Assembly: GCA_033762815.1 (NCBI GenBank) | Contig: JANRLF010000010.1 | Coordinates: 62,001-126,000 of the forward strand | Reading direction: 5' to 3' | Length of the DNA stretch: 64,000 bases | Origin: JANRLF01 sp033762815 | GTDB lineage: Bacteria > Bacteroidota > Bacteroidia > Chitinophagales > CAIOSU01 | Shown: positions 28,375 through 38,245 of the stretch, in pieces | How the letters are laid out: each line of letters opens with the position of its first letter | How positions within the stretch are numbered: position 1 is the first letter of the stretch | Program-made: the position numbers and the translations under genes | The notes under the pieces: generated by a model | Databases searched by the model: none | What the model saw: only the letters and a program-made list of their open reading frames with translations | Told to the model about the DNA's origin: nothing

Positions 28375-28394
28375 GAGCTAGTGTTTACTAGCTC
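28375..28394. terminator. Hairpin between convergent genes
   Basis: GAGCTAGT (28375-28382), a GTTT loop and ACTAGCTC (28387-28394) form an 8-bp stem. It follows the PorP/SprF stop by about 30 bases and contains the stop codon of the convergent methyltransferase gene. No long T run follows, so the function as a terminator is only likely. Confidence 0.45.
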
Positions 28395-29548
28395 TCTTCG
28401 TTTTGGCCCTTCTTGCTACCACGATACATACTAAAATGGTGAAACTTGCACTCCAGTGGCCCATTGTATAAGGTCAGTTTTTTTGAAGTGCGCAGCCCAA
28501 TATTTTTCATCGCTTCCTTATTCGAGCTAAGAATCCATACATCATAGCCATCAAAATTTTTCTTCAAAGTATCGCCAATGGATTTGTAAAACTGCATCAC
28601 ATCGGCCAGTTCCAACCGTTCCCCATAAGGCGGATTGATGACCACCGTGCCACCGCCAACCGGAGGTACTAGTTCTTCAAATGGCCTTTTCAATATTTTA
28701 ATGTCTTCATCAAGCCCTGCTTTCACCACATTCTCCCTAGCCAAAGCTATTGGCCCAGCGGCTATGTCGCTTCCAATCAACTGCAGCTCCGTTTCTTTTT
28801 GATTACTGATGGCTGCTTGTAATAACTCTTGCCAGGCATCTTCATCATAATCATTCCAGTTCATAAAGCCAAAGTGAGAGCGTTGCATACCTGGTGCCAT
28901 ATTCTTAGCAATTAAACCCGCCTCTATGACAATCGTACCCGAGCCGCACATGGGGTCAATAAAAGTCGATTGACCATCCCAGCCGGAAAGCAATACCAAG
29001 CCCGCTGCCAACACCTCGCTGAGCGGAGCTAAAGCGTTGCTGGTTCGGTAACCACGTTTATGCAACGATTCACCGCTACTGTCTAACGAAAGGGTACATT
29101 GGTCTTTAAAAATATGCAAGTGGATTCGCACAGTAGGGTTTTCCAAATCCACATTTGGGCGTCGGCCGTATCGGTTTCTGAATTGGTCAACGATAGCGTC
29201 CTTGGCTTTAAGGGCGACATATTTTGAATGGTTGAAAAAAGTAGAATTTACGGCGCTTTCCAATGCCAGCGTTTCATCTGCTGAAAGGTAGGCCGACCAA
29301 TCGACTTGTTTGACACCATTGTACAACTGTTCTTCATTGGTGGCTGTAAATTGATGAATGGGCTGCAAAACCTTTAATGCAGTCCGAAGCCATAGGTTGG
29401 CTTTGTACATCAAATGCTTATCACCGACAAAGCTTACCGCACGGTTTAACTCCTTAATTTCTTTTGCGCCCAACTGTTTCAATTCGGTGGCTAATGTATT
29501 TTCCAAGCCGAAAAGGGTGGTAGCGGTATAGTTCCGTAGTGTATCCAA
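28388..29548 (-). CDS. THUMP-domain class I SAM-dependent RNA methyltransferase
   Basis: The 386-residue protein has an N-terminal ferredoxin-like/THUMP region (about 1-165) and a Rossmann-type methyltransferase domain. The SAM-binding motif is DPMCGSGTIVIEA, and the catalytic motif INPPYGERL (NPPY type) shows N-methylation of a nucleobase. This is the RlmL-type family, which in E. coli makes m2G in 23S rRNA; the exact target here is not known. The start appears to be TTG (29546-29548), since no ATG lies at the N-terminus and MDTLRNYTATTLFGLE fits the family beginning. It is the only minus-strand gene within the surface block. Confidence 0.85.
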   Translation of the reverse strand: MDTLRNYTATTLFGLENTLATELKQLGAKEIKELNRAVSFVGDKHLMYKANLWLRTALKVLQPIHQFTATNEEQLYNGVKQVDWSAYLSADETLALESAVNSTFFNHSKYVALKAKDAIVDQFRNRYGRRPNVDLENPTVRIHLHIFKDQCTLSLDSSGESLHKRGYRTSNALAPLSEVLAAGLVLLSGWDGQSTFIDPMCGSGTIVIEAGLIAKNMAPGMQRSHFGFMNWNDYDEDAWQELLQAAISNQKETELQLIGSDIAAGPIALARENVVKAGLDEDIKILKRPFEELVPPVGGGTVVINPPYGERLELADVMQFYKSIGDTLKKNFDGYDVWILSSNKEAMKNIGLRTSKKLTLYNGPLECKFHHFSMYRGSKKGQNEES

Positions 29549-29627
29549 ACTTAAACTTTGATTAAAACGAACGCAATATCAATAGAATTTGACAATAAGG
29601 TATTGACTGTCATGTGAAAAATTTCAT

Positions 29628-29635
29628 TATTTTTA
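29628..29635 (+). promoter_or_regulatory. Possible -7 element for the 2097-residue surface protein
   Basis: TATTTTTA differs from TAnnTTTG at the last base. A TTG lies 22 bases upstream (29603-29605), in the right place for a -33 element. The ATG follows 53 bases later. The match is imperfect. Confidence 0.3.
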
Positions 29636-29688
29636 GACCTTAGCTTAAATAAGAACACCAACCTAACCAAGCAAAACTTACCCAAATC

Positions 29689-32600
29689 ATGAATTTTAGA
29701 CATTTACTAGTTGCCATGCTATGCATGTTTAGTATGTGCGTGGTACAACAAGCCAATGCCCAATGTACGCAATTGCCAATACTGAACTTGAGCCCACAGC
29801 CCAATAGGTGCCAAACGGCCGTGAACAGTGGCAACATTGTGCCCCTTTTCAACCAATGCCGTACCGTATGTATGGACAATACCAACGCAGGGCCAAGCAA
29901 CCAAGTAAACGACCACCGCTGTACGGGTGGTGTTCAACCTGCCAATGATTTGTTTTTATATGCCAACAATCCCTATGCCCAAATACCAGGATATGATGGT
30001 TCGTTGGTTTTCCGATGGGTTGATTGGCCTGGTAAGGCTAATGGTGTACTGCCCCCATATTTCGCGGTACATGGTGAAGTAAGGGCCACATTGGCTGGTA
30101 TTACCGTACAAAGCATTGACTGCACGGATGGTTTTGCTCTGGAAAATGCCATATGCTTGGATACGGTTGAAGGCAATCAATTTTACACGCCAGCAGGTAC
30201 CATCCCCACTTTGGCCCAGTTGGAGCCAATTGTAGATGCCATTGCTGGTGTAAACGTTACAGTTGCCGATGTGTCATTTTGGATCAATATAGCTACTAGT
30301 AATGGTGCCACAGGCCCAATATGTTTTGAGGCTTCCCCCTACAAATCAGGGTATATCTGTGGCGATGCCACTACTATTAACTTGACTGGAAGCGGCGCTA
30401 CCCGTACCGGAACTTCTGCGGCAACTTGTCTTTGTGGTTCGGCTTTGTATGGTGGGTTGGGCAATACCAATAACAACCTGCCTGTGCCTTGTGGTATGGA
30501 AAGTGCCTCTTCTGCTTGGTTCAAGATAAATGTACCGTTTGGTTGTAATAATATTACGGCCAGCTTGAGTAACTGGGGAGGAAGCGATGCTTATAATATT
30601 GCAATTTTGAGCGGAGTTGATTGCCCTGGCAACTCAGGTACCAACCCAATTACCGGAGCACCTACATTTATCCCTGGCCAAACCTTGGAACCTGGTGCAG
30701 CCATTGTTGGCTCAGCTTGTAATGGACCGGCCAGCACTGCTTGTAGCCCAGTACCTGCCGGGGAATATTATATTGTAGTTTCTGGCAAGTCAGAACGCCC
30801 AACTTTTACCTTGAGCGTAAACGTTACCGATGTGGCACCCTCAGTAGGTACTGCCACTTCGCAGCAGAACAACACTAGCGTATGTTCAGGCTCTTCAGTA
30901 ACAGTGGGCACCACTGGCACTGTATTGCCCAACAGTGCTAGCTGCGGTCAAAACATCGCATGGTTTTACAGCAATAGCCTTACTTTCAACCCTTACACTG
31001 GGGGAGGAACTTATGCTGGGTCAGGTACATCAAACGTTACCTTTGCCTTGCCCGCCAATACAGGCTGTACACCTAGAATTTACTACATCAAAGGCGTAAT
31101 ATCAGATAACGGCACTACTGCTGTAGCTGGTTGCAAAGGCACTACCAACACCATTACTGTTACGGTTTATCCTGAAATTGGCAATGTTACCGTTCAAAAC
31201 AATCCTTGTTTGATTTCAGTAGCCACCCGCTGCCCTTCTTTTACTGTTAACGGCACCCCTGGGGTTTCTAATTTTATTGCCAATTTTTCCGATGACGGCA
31301 GCACCCAAAACTTCATTATCTCTAATGGCCTTGCCGCTTGTAACCAGGTGGTACAAGAAATTGTAAGTTGCAGTGGCAACTGTACCCCTCCTACTGTTTC
31401 GGCCAACGATACATGTGACCCCAATGACCCTTTCAACTTTTATGTTGATGTAAATTTTGCCCCCGGTTCGGCAGCTACTTATTTCATCAACGATAACACC
31501 GGTGGTGCAGTAGCCGTTTCCAATGCCGGCAGGTACCGTGTAGGTCCTTTTAGCAATGGTAGCACGGTGAGCATATCGGTCGACAACCCTGACGATGCCA
31601 ACTGTAACCGTCCATTGGGTACTTTTACCAGTGACTGCAATACCATTGTTTGCCCGAACCTTGTTTCCGCTGTTACTACCGTAAATGGTGACGTATGCGA
31701 AGGCCAACAAACAATATTGCAGGCTACTGTTGACCGTGGTGTTATTAACGTGGACTATTCAGTACAATGGTATATGAATGGTGTACCTATTCCAAATGGT
31801 AACTCACTAGCTGTAATACAAACATTTAGCACTACTCAAGGCTGTAGCCCTGAAGCACAGGAATATACAGTGGCATTAAAATGTCTTCGCTCAGGCGGAA
31901 GGCCGACACTAACCAATTTCTTGTCAGCGGGTACTTTGGTAGTTTATCCAAAACCTGATTTAGGACAAGATTTTGTTCAGAATCCGCAAGTATGTGTAGT
32001 GGCACCAGTAGATAACTGCGGTGGCTTAAACATTTCTTATAGCCCTGTTACCAACCCAGGCCCCGGCACTAGCAGCACTCAAGTTACTTATACTGCTTTT
32101 GTTACCGGTGCCCCCACTGGCTGCTCCGCGACTGGCACTTATCAAGTAAGTTGTCCTAGCTGTACCAATAGGGCTGGAGAAGGGGTTAACACCACTCCAA
32201 ATACCTATTGCGATGGCGAACAATTCAGTATAACTTCTACTGGTTCAAGCTTAGGTGCAGGTTATACCCAGTTATGGGGAGTAACTACTAACGACCCTTA
32301 CAATAATCTTGGCTCGGCTGTACTATCGGCTTTTGCTGCCAACAGTTATTTTGGCGATAGCTCTGGTACGGGCAGCTTTACATTTACCAATGGTACTCAA
32401 TACGGCCCTGGTGAATACTTCTTTATTCCTTTTGTTGCTATGCAGGCTATTAATGCCTCTACCCCTGCCTATCAAACCAATGGAAGCATCAGCTTACCGT
32501 TCTCCTTTACAGGAAGTTCTGGTTCAGCCACCATTACTATTCCTCAAGTACCCTATTGTTCTGGCCTAACCGTATTTGATATGACCTTGACGGCCTCCAA

Positions 32601-35600
32601 ATCAGGTAGTACACTCAATCCTATAGACAGGGTAACTGGGCTACTAACCTATAGTGGGGGGGCAACAGCAAGTTTAAACCTAAACCGCAACAACTACACA
32701 GCCAATCCAAGCGGCCAAACTATTACCATTGAAGCATCTGCAGGAGCATTTTTATCTGGTACCGTGACTTACGACTTCACCCTGAGGTACCAAACTTCCA
32801 TACCATTTGGCACCGTATGCCCCACTTGCAACGATGTTGGCGCGCCCGTGGCGGTTAACCTGTTGCCAGCCATTACTTTAAGCCCGGTGACTCCGGCTCC
32901 TATCTGTATTGGCGAGGTGATTGATTTGAACAATTACCTTCCCACAGCCAATACTAATGGCAGCTTTACTTGGTACGACGGCGATCCAGCCACAGGGGGC
33001 CAATTAATAGCGCGACCTGATAGCGTGAGCCCCGTTAACGGCTCCCAGTATTTCGTTCAATTCTTATCATCGGCTGACACAACTTGCTCTGCCAATAGCA
33101 GTATCACTTTTTCTACCGTTACCCCTCCAAGTTTGAACCCAATTCCTGCACAACCTGATTTGTGTTTGGGCGAAACGGTGGATTTGACCCAACTGGAACA
33201 AGGCATTACCACTGATGCTGGAACTTTCACTTGGTATAAAGGCGACCCTGCCAACTTTGGCGTAAGATTACCTAACGCCTTTGCGACCAACTTATCACCT
33301 ATCAGCGGCCAAGCATATTATGCGGTGTTCCAAGATGCCTTGACTGGCTGCACAGAGAAAGTGAGCGTTACCTATACCGTGAAACCACTTCCTTCTTTAA
33401 CTGCATTGCCACCAAGAAGTATCTGTACTGGAGCTACTTATGATTTGACCTCGCAAGAATCCAATATCACTTCTGCTACTGGCACATTCGAGTGGTATGA
33501 TGGCGACCCCAACAACGGTGGTACCTTGCTAACACCAACCCAAGCTGCATCTGTTCAACCTGATACCGGTAGCTTGTATGTGGCAGTATTTACCGATGCT
33601 ACCACTGGCTGCAGCGCACGTACCAATGTTACATTCAATGTAAATCCATTGCCCGTGTTGAATACACCAACACCAAGTGCAATATGCAGTGGCTCAGTTG
33701 TGGATTTAACTGCCTTACAAAGCAGTATCACCTCGGCTCCAGGCGTTTTCGCTTGGTATGATGCCAACCCACAAACAGGTGGACAAGCACTGGCACAACC
33801 TGAAGCTTATACTTTGAACAGCCAAACCACTTTCTATGTAAGCTTTACTAATTCCATTACATCGTGTAACAGCAGCACCAGCTTCACCTATAATGTGATA
33901 CCAAGCCCTGTATTGAATCCTGTACCGCAACAAACCATTTGTTCAGGAGAAAGTGTTAGCCTAATCGACCTACAACAAAACATTACTTTGGCTACCGGCT
34001 TCTTTACCTGGTATTTAGGTGACCCTGACAGTGGCGGCGTGCAACTAACGCCTTCACAAGCTGCTAACCAAACCCCAACAGGCACAGAAACTTACTATTT
34101 AGAGTTTTTGGCCTTCCCAAGTGCTTGTACTGCCGAGTTGAGCTTTAGCTACATTGTAAACAGCAGCCCAGTACTTAACCCAATCCCCAATCCTGGATTG
34201 TTATGTGCTGGTCAATCAGTTGATTTGAGCAGCTATCAAACTGCTGTTACTTCCGCCGCAGGAACCTTTAAATGGTATTTGGGCAATCCTACTTCAGGTG
34301 GTACACAGGTAACTGGTGGTTTGTTAACCAACTTGGTGCCTGCGGACAACTCTACTTACTATGTTCAGTTTACTGATGCAAATACAGGTTGCGTGGCACT
34401 TGAAAACACCACCTTTGATGTTGCTGCTCCAGTAACAGGTGGTACGGCCAGCTATGATTGTAACTTGAACCAATTGGTAGTAAACCTTAGCAACGCTAGT
34501 GGTGGCTCAGGTGCAGGCTATACGGTAGCACCAAATTCCCCAAATACCAACGGCCAAACCTTGGCAAACGGTACCACTTGGAGGGTGTACTATGTGGATG
34601 ATATTGGCTGTGCGGATACCTTGAGCGGCAATGCCAACTGTTTAGTATGCTCTGCTGGTGCGGGCGTGGCACTTGCCAATAATGCCCTGTGCTGCGATGA
34701 TACCATCAATATCACTACTAACGGTGTAGCTATAGGTGGCAACAATACCATTGCCTGGGCATTTGGTCCCCAACCTGTAACCAACTTGGCAGGCGCACAA
34801 GCAGCCAACAATGCGGGTAATCTTTTCTTGGCAAATCCTGACAACAGTATCGATTTCTCGAAAAATTGCAGTAATGCTATTGCGGGCACTTATTATCTGA
34901 CCCCAATGATTGTACAAAGTCCTGTGATTGATTCGGTACTGTATGACACCCTTAATGGATGTAAACCGTATATCGAGATTTGCCCTACCGTAACCGGCAC
35001 GGGTTGGTCACTTGACCCATTGATTTTGGTGTTCCCTGATGGTAGCCAGTTCAATGTAAACGACTCATTGGCATTTGGCTTACCGCTGACAGAGCAGCTT
35101 TTGGCGGCATTTGGCGGCCTGCCTTGTATTAAATTGAATGATATTTACCCTGGCGACCCTAATGGCACATGGTCAGTAATTATCAATAACACAGGTACAG
35201 GAGCGGTTACTTTTGGTGTACCTGCATTCAATATTGTTGTAGCAGACAGTTCTTGTACCTTATTGAACGGTCAGGACCAAGTAACGACCATCAGCGCAGT
35301 ATCGGGCACCATCAATGGTGGAACCCAACAGCAAATCAACATTGCCATACCACCGCTGCCCGCCAACTTCCCTTCAGTAGATACGGCTTGTAGCGATTTC
35401 GGAACTCCAGTGGAAATTGTACTGCTTGACCCCATCACTGCCGATACTGCTTTTGCTACTTGTACCGATAGTTCTGCAGGCTTGTACACCATTACTATTG
35501 GAGGCCTGCAAGGCGGTGCACCTGATGTGATTAGCGGTGAACAATATGCCTTCCCCGCAGCCGCTACCTACAACTCATCAGAAGATACTTACTCTTTTGA

Positions 35601-35982
35601 TGTTACGGTCAACTCTTTCCCATACAGCTTTACCATATCCAACAACTTCAATACTGCCGGTGGCGACAAATGCCCTGCAAGCTTGCAGATAGCCGAAGAT
35701 GTTTGTGTAACGGGTATCAAAGAAATTGCCTTGGCAGCTTTGAACATCTATCCTAACCCATCAAGCGGAATCTTCAATATTGAGGGTGCATTGAGGCAAA
35801 CATCGAATGTAAGCATCAGCGTGACCAATATGTTGGGTGAAGAGATTTACAGCAGGGAAGCTAGAATGGAGAAAGGCAAAATGAAGACTTCGATTGACTT
35901 GAGCCAAGCAGCAGTTGGTGTTTATTTCGTAACTATCAAAACGGAGAAACAAACTATCACTAAGCGGATAGCTAAACAGTAA
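29689..35982 (+). CDS. Giant secreted protein with Ig-like repeats and T9SS type A sorting tail
   Basis: The 2097-residue protein has a signal peptide (cleaved near QANAQ). Many short beta-sandwich domains follow. At about 32880-34430 six tandem repeats of about 85 residues share the pattern: Cys, Gly/Ser, vDLt, a stretch of TGTFTWYxGDP, then YYVxFTD and a Cys; they look like Ig-like adhesin domains, Cys pairs probably forming disulfides. The end (IYPNPSSGIFNIEG, then MLGEEIYSREA and YFVTIKTEKQTITKRI) is a type A T9SS C-terminal domain, so it is exported and anchored to the surface. A strong terminator follows. It is not next to a PorP/SprF gene. Confidence 0.88.
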   Translation: MNFRHLLVAMLCMFSMCVVQQANAQCTQLPILNLSPQPNRCQTAVNSGNIVPLFNQCRTVCMDNTNAGPSNQVNDHRCTGGVQPANDLFLYANNPYAQIPGYDGSLVFRWVDWPGKANGVLPPYFAVHGEVRATLAGITVQSIDCTDGFALENAICLDTVEGNQFYTPAGTIPTLAQLEPIVDAIAGVNVTVADVSFWINIATSNGATGPICFEASPYKSGYICGDATTINLTGSGATRTGTSAATCLCGSALYGGLGNTNNNLPVPCGMESASSAWFKINVPFGCNNITASLSNWGGSDAYNIAILSGVDCPGNSGTNPITGAPTFIPGQTLEPGAAIVGSACNGPASTACSPVPAGEYYIVVSGKSERPTFTLSVNVTDVAPSVGTATSQQNNTSVCSGSSVTVGTTGTVLPNSASCGQNIAWFYSNSLTFNPYTGGGTYAGSGTSNVTFALPANTGCTPRIYYIKGVISDNGTTAVAGCKGTTNTITVTVYPEIGNVTVQNNPCLISVATRCPSFTVNGTPGVSNFIANFSDDGSTQNFIISNGLAACNQVVQEIVSCSGNCTPPTVSANDTCDPNDPFNFYVDVNFAPGSAATYFINDNTGGAVAVSNAGRYRVGPFSNGSTVSISVDNPDDANCNRPLGTFTSDCNTIVCPNLVSAVTTVNGDVCEGQQTILQATVDRGVINVDYSVQWYMNGVPIPNGNSLAVIQTFSTTQGCSPEAQEYTVALKCLRSGGRPTLTNFLSAGTLVVYPKPDLGQDFVQNPQVCVVAPVDNCGGLNISYSPVTNPGPGTSSTQVTYTAFVTGAPTGCSATGTYQVSCPSCTNRAGEGVNTTPNTYCDGEQFSITSTGSSLGAGYTQLWGVTTNDPYNNLGSAVLSAFAANSYFGDSSGTGSFTFTNGTQYGPGEYFFIPFVAMQAINASTPAYQTNGSISLPFSFTGSSGSATITIPQVPYCSGLTVFDMTLTASKSGSTLNPIDRVTGLLTYSGGATASLNLNRNNYTANPSGQTITIEASAGAFLSGTVTYDFTLRYQTSIPFGTVCPTCNDVGAPVAVNLLPAITLSPVTPAPICIGEVIDLNNYLPTANTNGSFTWYDGDPATGGQLIARPDSVSPVNGSQYFVQFLSSADTTCSANSSITFSTVTPPSLNPIPAQPDLCLGETVDLTQLEQGITTDAGTFTWYKGDPANFGVRLPNAFATNLSPISGQAYYAVFQDALTGCTEKVSVTYTVKPLPSLTALPPRSICTGATYDLTSQESNITSATGTFEWYDGDPNNGGTLLTPTQAASVQPDTGSLYVAVFTDATTGCSARTNVTFNVNPLPVLNTPTPSAICSGSVVDLTALQSSITSAPGVFAWYDANPQTGGQALAQPEAYTLNSQTTFYVSFTNSITSCNSSTSFTYNVIPSPVLNPVPQQTICSGESVSLIDLQQNITLATGFFTWYLGDPDSGGVQLTPSQAANQTPTGTETYYLEFLAFPSACTAELSFSYIVNSSPVLNPIPNPGLLCAGQSVDLSSYQTAVTSAAGTFKWYLGNPTSGGTQVTGGLLTNLVPADNSTYYVQFTDANTGCVALENTTFDVAAPVTGGTASYDCNLNQLVVNLSNASGGSGAGYTVAPNSPNTNGQTLANGTTWRVYYVDDIGCADTLSGNANCLVCSAGAGVALANNALCCDDTINITTNGVAIGGNNTIAWAFGPQPVTNLAGAQAANNAGNLFLANPDNSIDFSKNCSNAIAGTYYLTPMIVQSPVIDSVLYDTLNGCKPYIEICPTVTGTGWSLDPLILVFPDGSQFNVNDSLAFGLPLTEQLLAAFGGLPCIKLNDIYPGDPNGTWSVIINNTGTGAVTFGVPAFNIVVADSSCTLLNGQDQVTTISAVSGTINGGTQQQINIAIPPLPANFPSVDTACSDFGTPVEIVLLDPITADTAFATCTDSSAGLYTITIGGLQGGAPDVISGEQYAFPAAATYNSSEDTYSFDVTVNSFPYSFTISNNFNTAGGDKCPASLQIAEDVCVTGIKEIALAALNIYPNPSSGIFNIEGALRQTSNVSISVTNMLGEEIYSREARMEKGKMKTSIDLSQAAVGVYFVTIKTEKQTITKRIAKQ

Positions 35983-35998
35983 CAACAAAGCTTGTAGC

Positions 35999-36035
35999 AA
36001 AAAAGCCCATGTACATTTGTACATGGGCTTTTTTT
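35999..36035. terminator. Bidirectional terminator after the giant protein and accD
   Basis: AAAAAAGCCCATGTACA (35999-36015) pairs perfectly with TGTACATGGGCTTTTTT, separated by TT. A U run occurs on both strands. It lies between two converging genes (stops at 35982 and 36092), so it can serve both. Confidence 0.9.
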
Positions 36036-36091
36036 ATTCCTATTGGTGGGTAAATTCTTTGACAAAGTAACTGGCCAAGCCATTCCTCTAA

Positions 36092-36937
36092 TCAATGCTG
36101 GAAATAAGTAAGCAGTTCGCTAATTTTTTCTTTAAGGGTCTTTCGGTCAACAATCATATCCAAAAAGCCCTTTTCCAATAAGAACTCGGATTGTTGAAAC
36201 CCATCTGGTAAATCCTTCTTAATGGTTTCCTTAATCACTCTTGGGCCAGCAAAGCCAATGAGGGCACCAGGTTCAGCAATTATGATATCGCCCAGCATGG
36301 CAAACGAGGCCGTAACGCCCCCAGTGGTAGGGTCAGTTAATAAGGAAATAAAGGGCAGTTGGGCATCTGCTAGTTGGGTAAGCTTGGCTGAAGTTTTAGC
36401 CATCTGCATCAAAGAAAAGGCACCTTCCATCATACGGGCACCTCCTGATTTGGAAATAATCAACAAGGGCACTTTGTGCTCTATGCAATAATCGATACTA
36501 CGGGTAATCTTCTCGCCTACTACCGAACCCATTGAACCACCGATGAAGCTAAAATCCATGGCAGTAACTATTAGCGGCTTTCCATTCACATTGCCCGCGG
36601 CACTTTGTATGGCATCGCCAAGTCCGGTTTTTTTCTCGGTTTCGGCTAGCCGTGCTTTATAAGGTTTCAAATCAGTAAACTCAAGAAAGTCCTTCGACCG
36701 CAAATTGTCAAATAGGAGCGCATACTGATTGTCATCGAACAAGATTTGAAAATACTCCGATGAGCCTATTCTATGATGGGTATTGCAGTGGCGACATACA
36801 TAGAAATTTTCTTTCAGTTCCTTTTGCGTAAGGGCGTGTTTACAGCCCGGGCACTTGACCCATACCCCATCGGGGGCTTCTTTCTTCTCCCGAGTGGATG
36901 TGGTGATACCTTCCTTAATTCTGGTAAACCATCCCAT
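36092..36937 (-). CDS. accD: Acetyl-CoA carboxylase carboxyltransferase subunit beta
   Basis: The 281-residue protein carries carboxyl from biotin to acetyl-CoA, forming malonyl-CoA, with AccA. The N-terminal zinc ribbon is clear (CPGCKHALTQKELKENF, then VCRHC), and the crotonase-fold catalytic region includes FSFIGGSMGSVVGEKITR, KSGGARMMEGAF and LTDPTTGGVTASFAMLGD. Length is normal. The gene stands alone, with the terminator at 35999-36035 downstream. No accA is in the window. Confidence 0.96.
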   Translation of the reverse strand: MGWFTRIKEGITTSTREKKEAPDGVWVKCPGCKHALTQKELKENFYVCRHCNTHHRIGSSEYFQILFDDNQYALLFDNLRSKDFLEFTDLKPYKARLAETEKKTGLGDAIQSAAGNVNGKPLIVTAMDFSFIGGSMGSVVGEKITRSIDYCIEHKVPLLIISKSGGARMMEGAFSLMQMAKTSAKLTQLADAQLPFISLLTDPTTGGVTASFAMLGDIIIAEPGALIGFAGPRVIKETIKKDLPDGFQQSEFLLEKGFLDMIVDRKTLKEKISELLTYFQH

Positions 36938-37068
36938 GCTATTTCTCCTTATTCAATATACCTTTATGGGCATATTAAGCTAAAATTAGGGATTTTTTAA
37001 GCGATGCTGAAAATCCCTGCACAAAAATTAGTATGACTACTTAAGCGATTTCGACAAAGAGGTACTAA

Positions 37069-38142
37069 TTAAGCAATAGTAACCTCTGGAGAAAGATAGA
37101 CATCCTGAATGGCATTCAAGATACCAATACCTTCTTTAAATGACTTTTGGAAAGCCTTGCGACCAGAAATTAAACCACTACCGCCTGCACGTTTATTGAT
37201 GATGGCAGTAGTAACGGCTTCCTGCAAATCAGTTTCCCCTGCTGAAGCACCACCAGAATTGATTAAGCCAACACGGCCCATGTAGCAATTGGCAACTTGG
37301 TAGCGGCAAAGGTCAATTGGGTGTTCTGTGGTCAACTGGCTATAAACTTTTGGATGCGTTTTGCCAAACTTGATAGCATTGTAACCGCCATTGTTTTCAG
37401 GCAACTTTTGTTTAATAATATCTGCCTGTATCGTAACCCCTAAGTGGTTCGCTTGACCCGTTAAATCGGCTGAAAGGTGGTAGTCAACCCCATCTTTACT
37501 GAAAGCACCATTGCGCAAGTAGCACCACAATACGGTTGCCATACCCAATTCGTGCGCATACTCAAATGCCTCGGCTACTTCCTGTATTTGGCGGTTACTT
37601 TCATCGGAACCGAAATAAATGGTCGCACCCACAGCTACCGCACCCATATCCCATGCACTCTTTACGGTGCCGAACATGATTTGGTCATATTTATTGGGGT
37701 AGCTTAGAAACTGGTTATGGTTGATTTTTACAATGAAAGGGATTTTGTGGGCAAACTTTCGAGCCACTGAGCCCAAAACACCATAAGTAGAAGCTACCGC
37801 ATTGCAACCGCCTTCAATGGCAAGCTTTACAATGTTTTCCCCATCAAAAAAAATAGGGTTAGGGGCAAATGATGCACCCGCACTATGCTCAATCCCTTGG
37901 TCTACGGGTAGAATGGACATATACCCAGTTTCCCCAAGTCGTCCATGATTATAAATAGCAGCCAAGCTTCTTAAAACTTGGGGAGTACGGTTGCTATCTT
38001 TAAAACAACGGTCAATAAAATCGGCCCCTGGCAACTGTAATTCCGCTTTTGGAATAGAGTTGCTCTCATAACTTAACAAATAGGCTGCTTTATCACCCAG
38101 TAGGCTTTCTATCTTGCTTGCTGACAATGCTTCTATTGACAT
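37069..38142 (-). CDS. fbaB: Class I fructose-bisphosphate aldolase (DhnA/FbaB type)
   Basis: The 357-residue protein splits fructose-1,6-bisphosphate into glyceraldehyde-3-phosphate and dihydroxyacetone phosphate. Family blocks include ILPVDQGIEHSAGASFAP, AVASTYGVLGSVA, IVKINHNQ and IQADIIKQKLP, where the Lys of DIIK is the expected Schiff-base residue. GLINSGGASAGETD binds the phosphate. ATG 38142 is chosen because upstream sequence does not fit the family. A TATCTTTG -7 element and a TTTG -33 element lie just upstream, so it has its own promoter. GAPDH and Pgk occur elsewhere in the window, not linked. Confidence 0.92.
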   Translation of the reverse strand: MSIEALSASKIESLLGDKAAYLLSYESNSIPKAELQLPGADFIDRCFKDSNRTPQVLRSLAAIYNHGRLGETGYMSILPVDQGIEHSAGASFAPNPIFFDGENIVKLAIEGGCNAVASTYGVLGSVARKFAHKIPFIVKINHNQFLSYPNKYDQIMFGTVKSAWDMGAVAVGATIYFGSDESNRQIQEVAEAFEYAHELGMATVLWCYLRNGAFSKDGVDYHLSADLTGQANHLGVTIQADIIKQKLPENNGGYNAIKFGKTHPKVYSQLTTEHPIDLCRYQVANCYMGRVGLINSGGASAGETDLQEAVTTAIINKRAGGSGLISGRKAFQKSFKEGIGILNAIQDVYLSPEVTIA

Positions 38143-38163
38143 AAATGGTGTTTGTTTATTCTC

Positions 38164-38197
38164 CAAAGATAAGCAAACAGGGGCATTAAGTAGCAAA
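38164..38197 (-). promoter_or_regulatory. Promoter of the aldolase gene
   Basis: On the minus strand a TTTG (38194-38197) lies 22 bases before TATCTTTG (38164-38171). Both match the Bacteroidota -33/-7 consensus with normal spacing. The ATG follows 21 bases after the -7 box. Confidence 0.7.
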
Positions 38198-38245
38198 AGG
38201 GAAAGTTATGAAAAGATATATTTACTACCAATACTAGCTATTGAG

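Noticed and set aside
32880..34430. DNA-level tandem repeat array
   Set aside because: Repeats are similar at protein level but diverged in DNA, so they are domains of one protein rather than a separate repeat feature.
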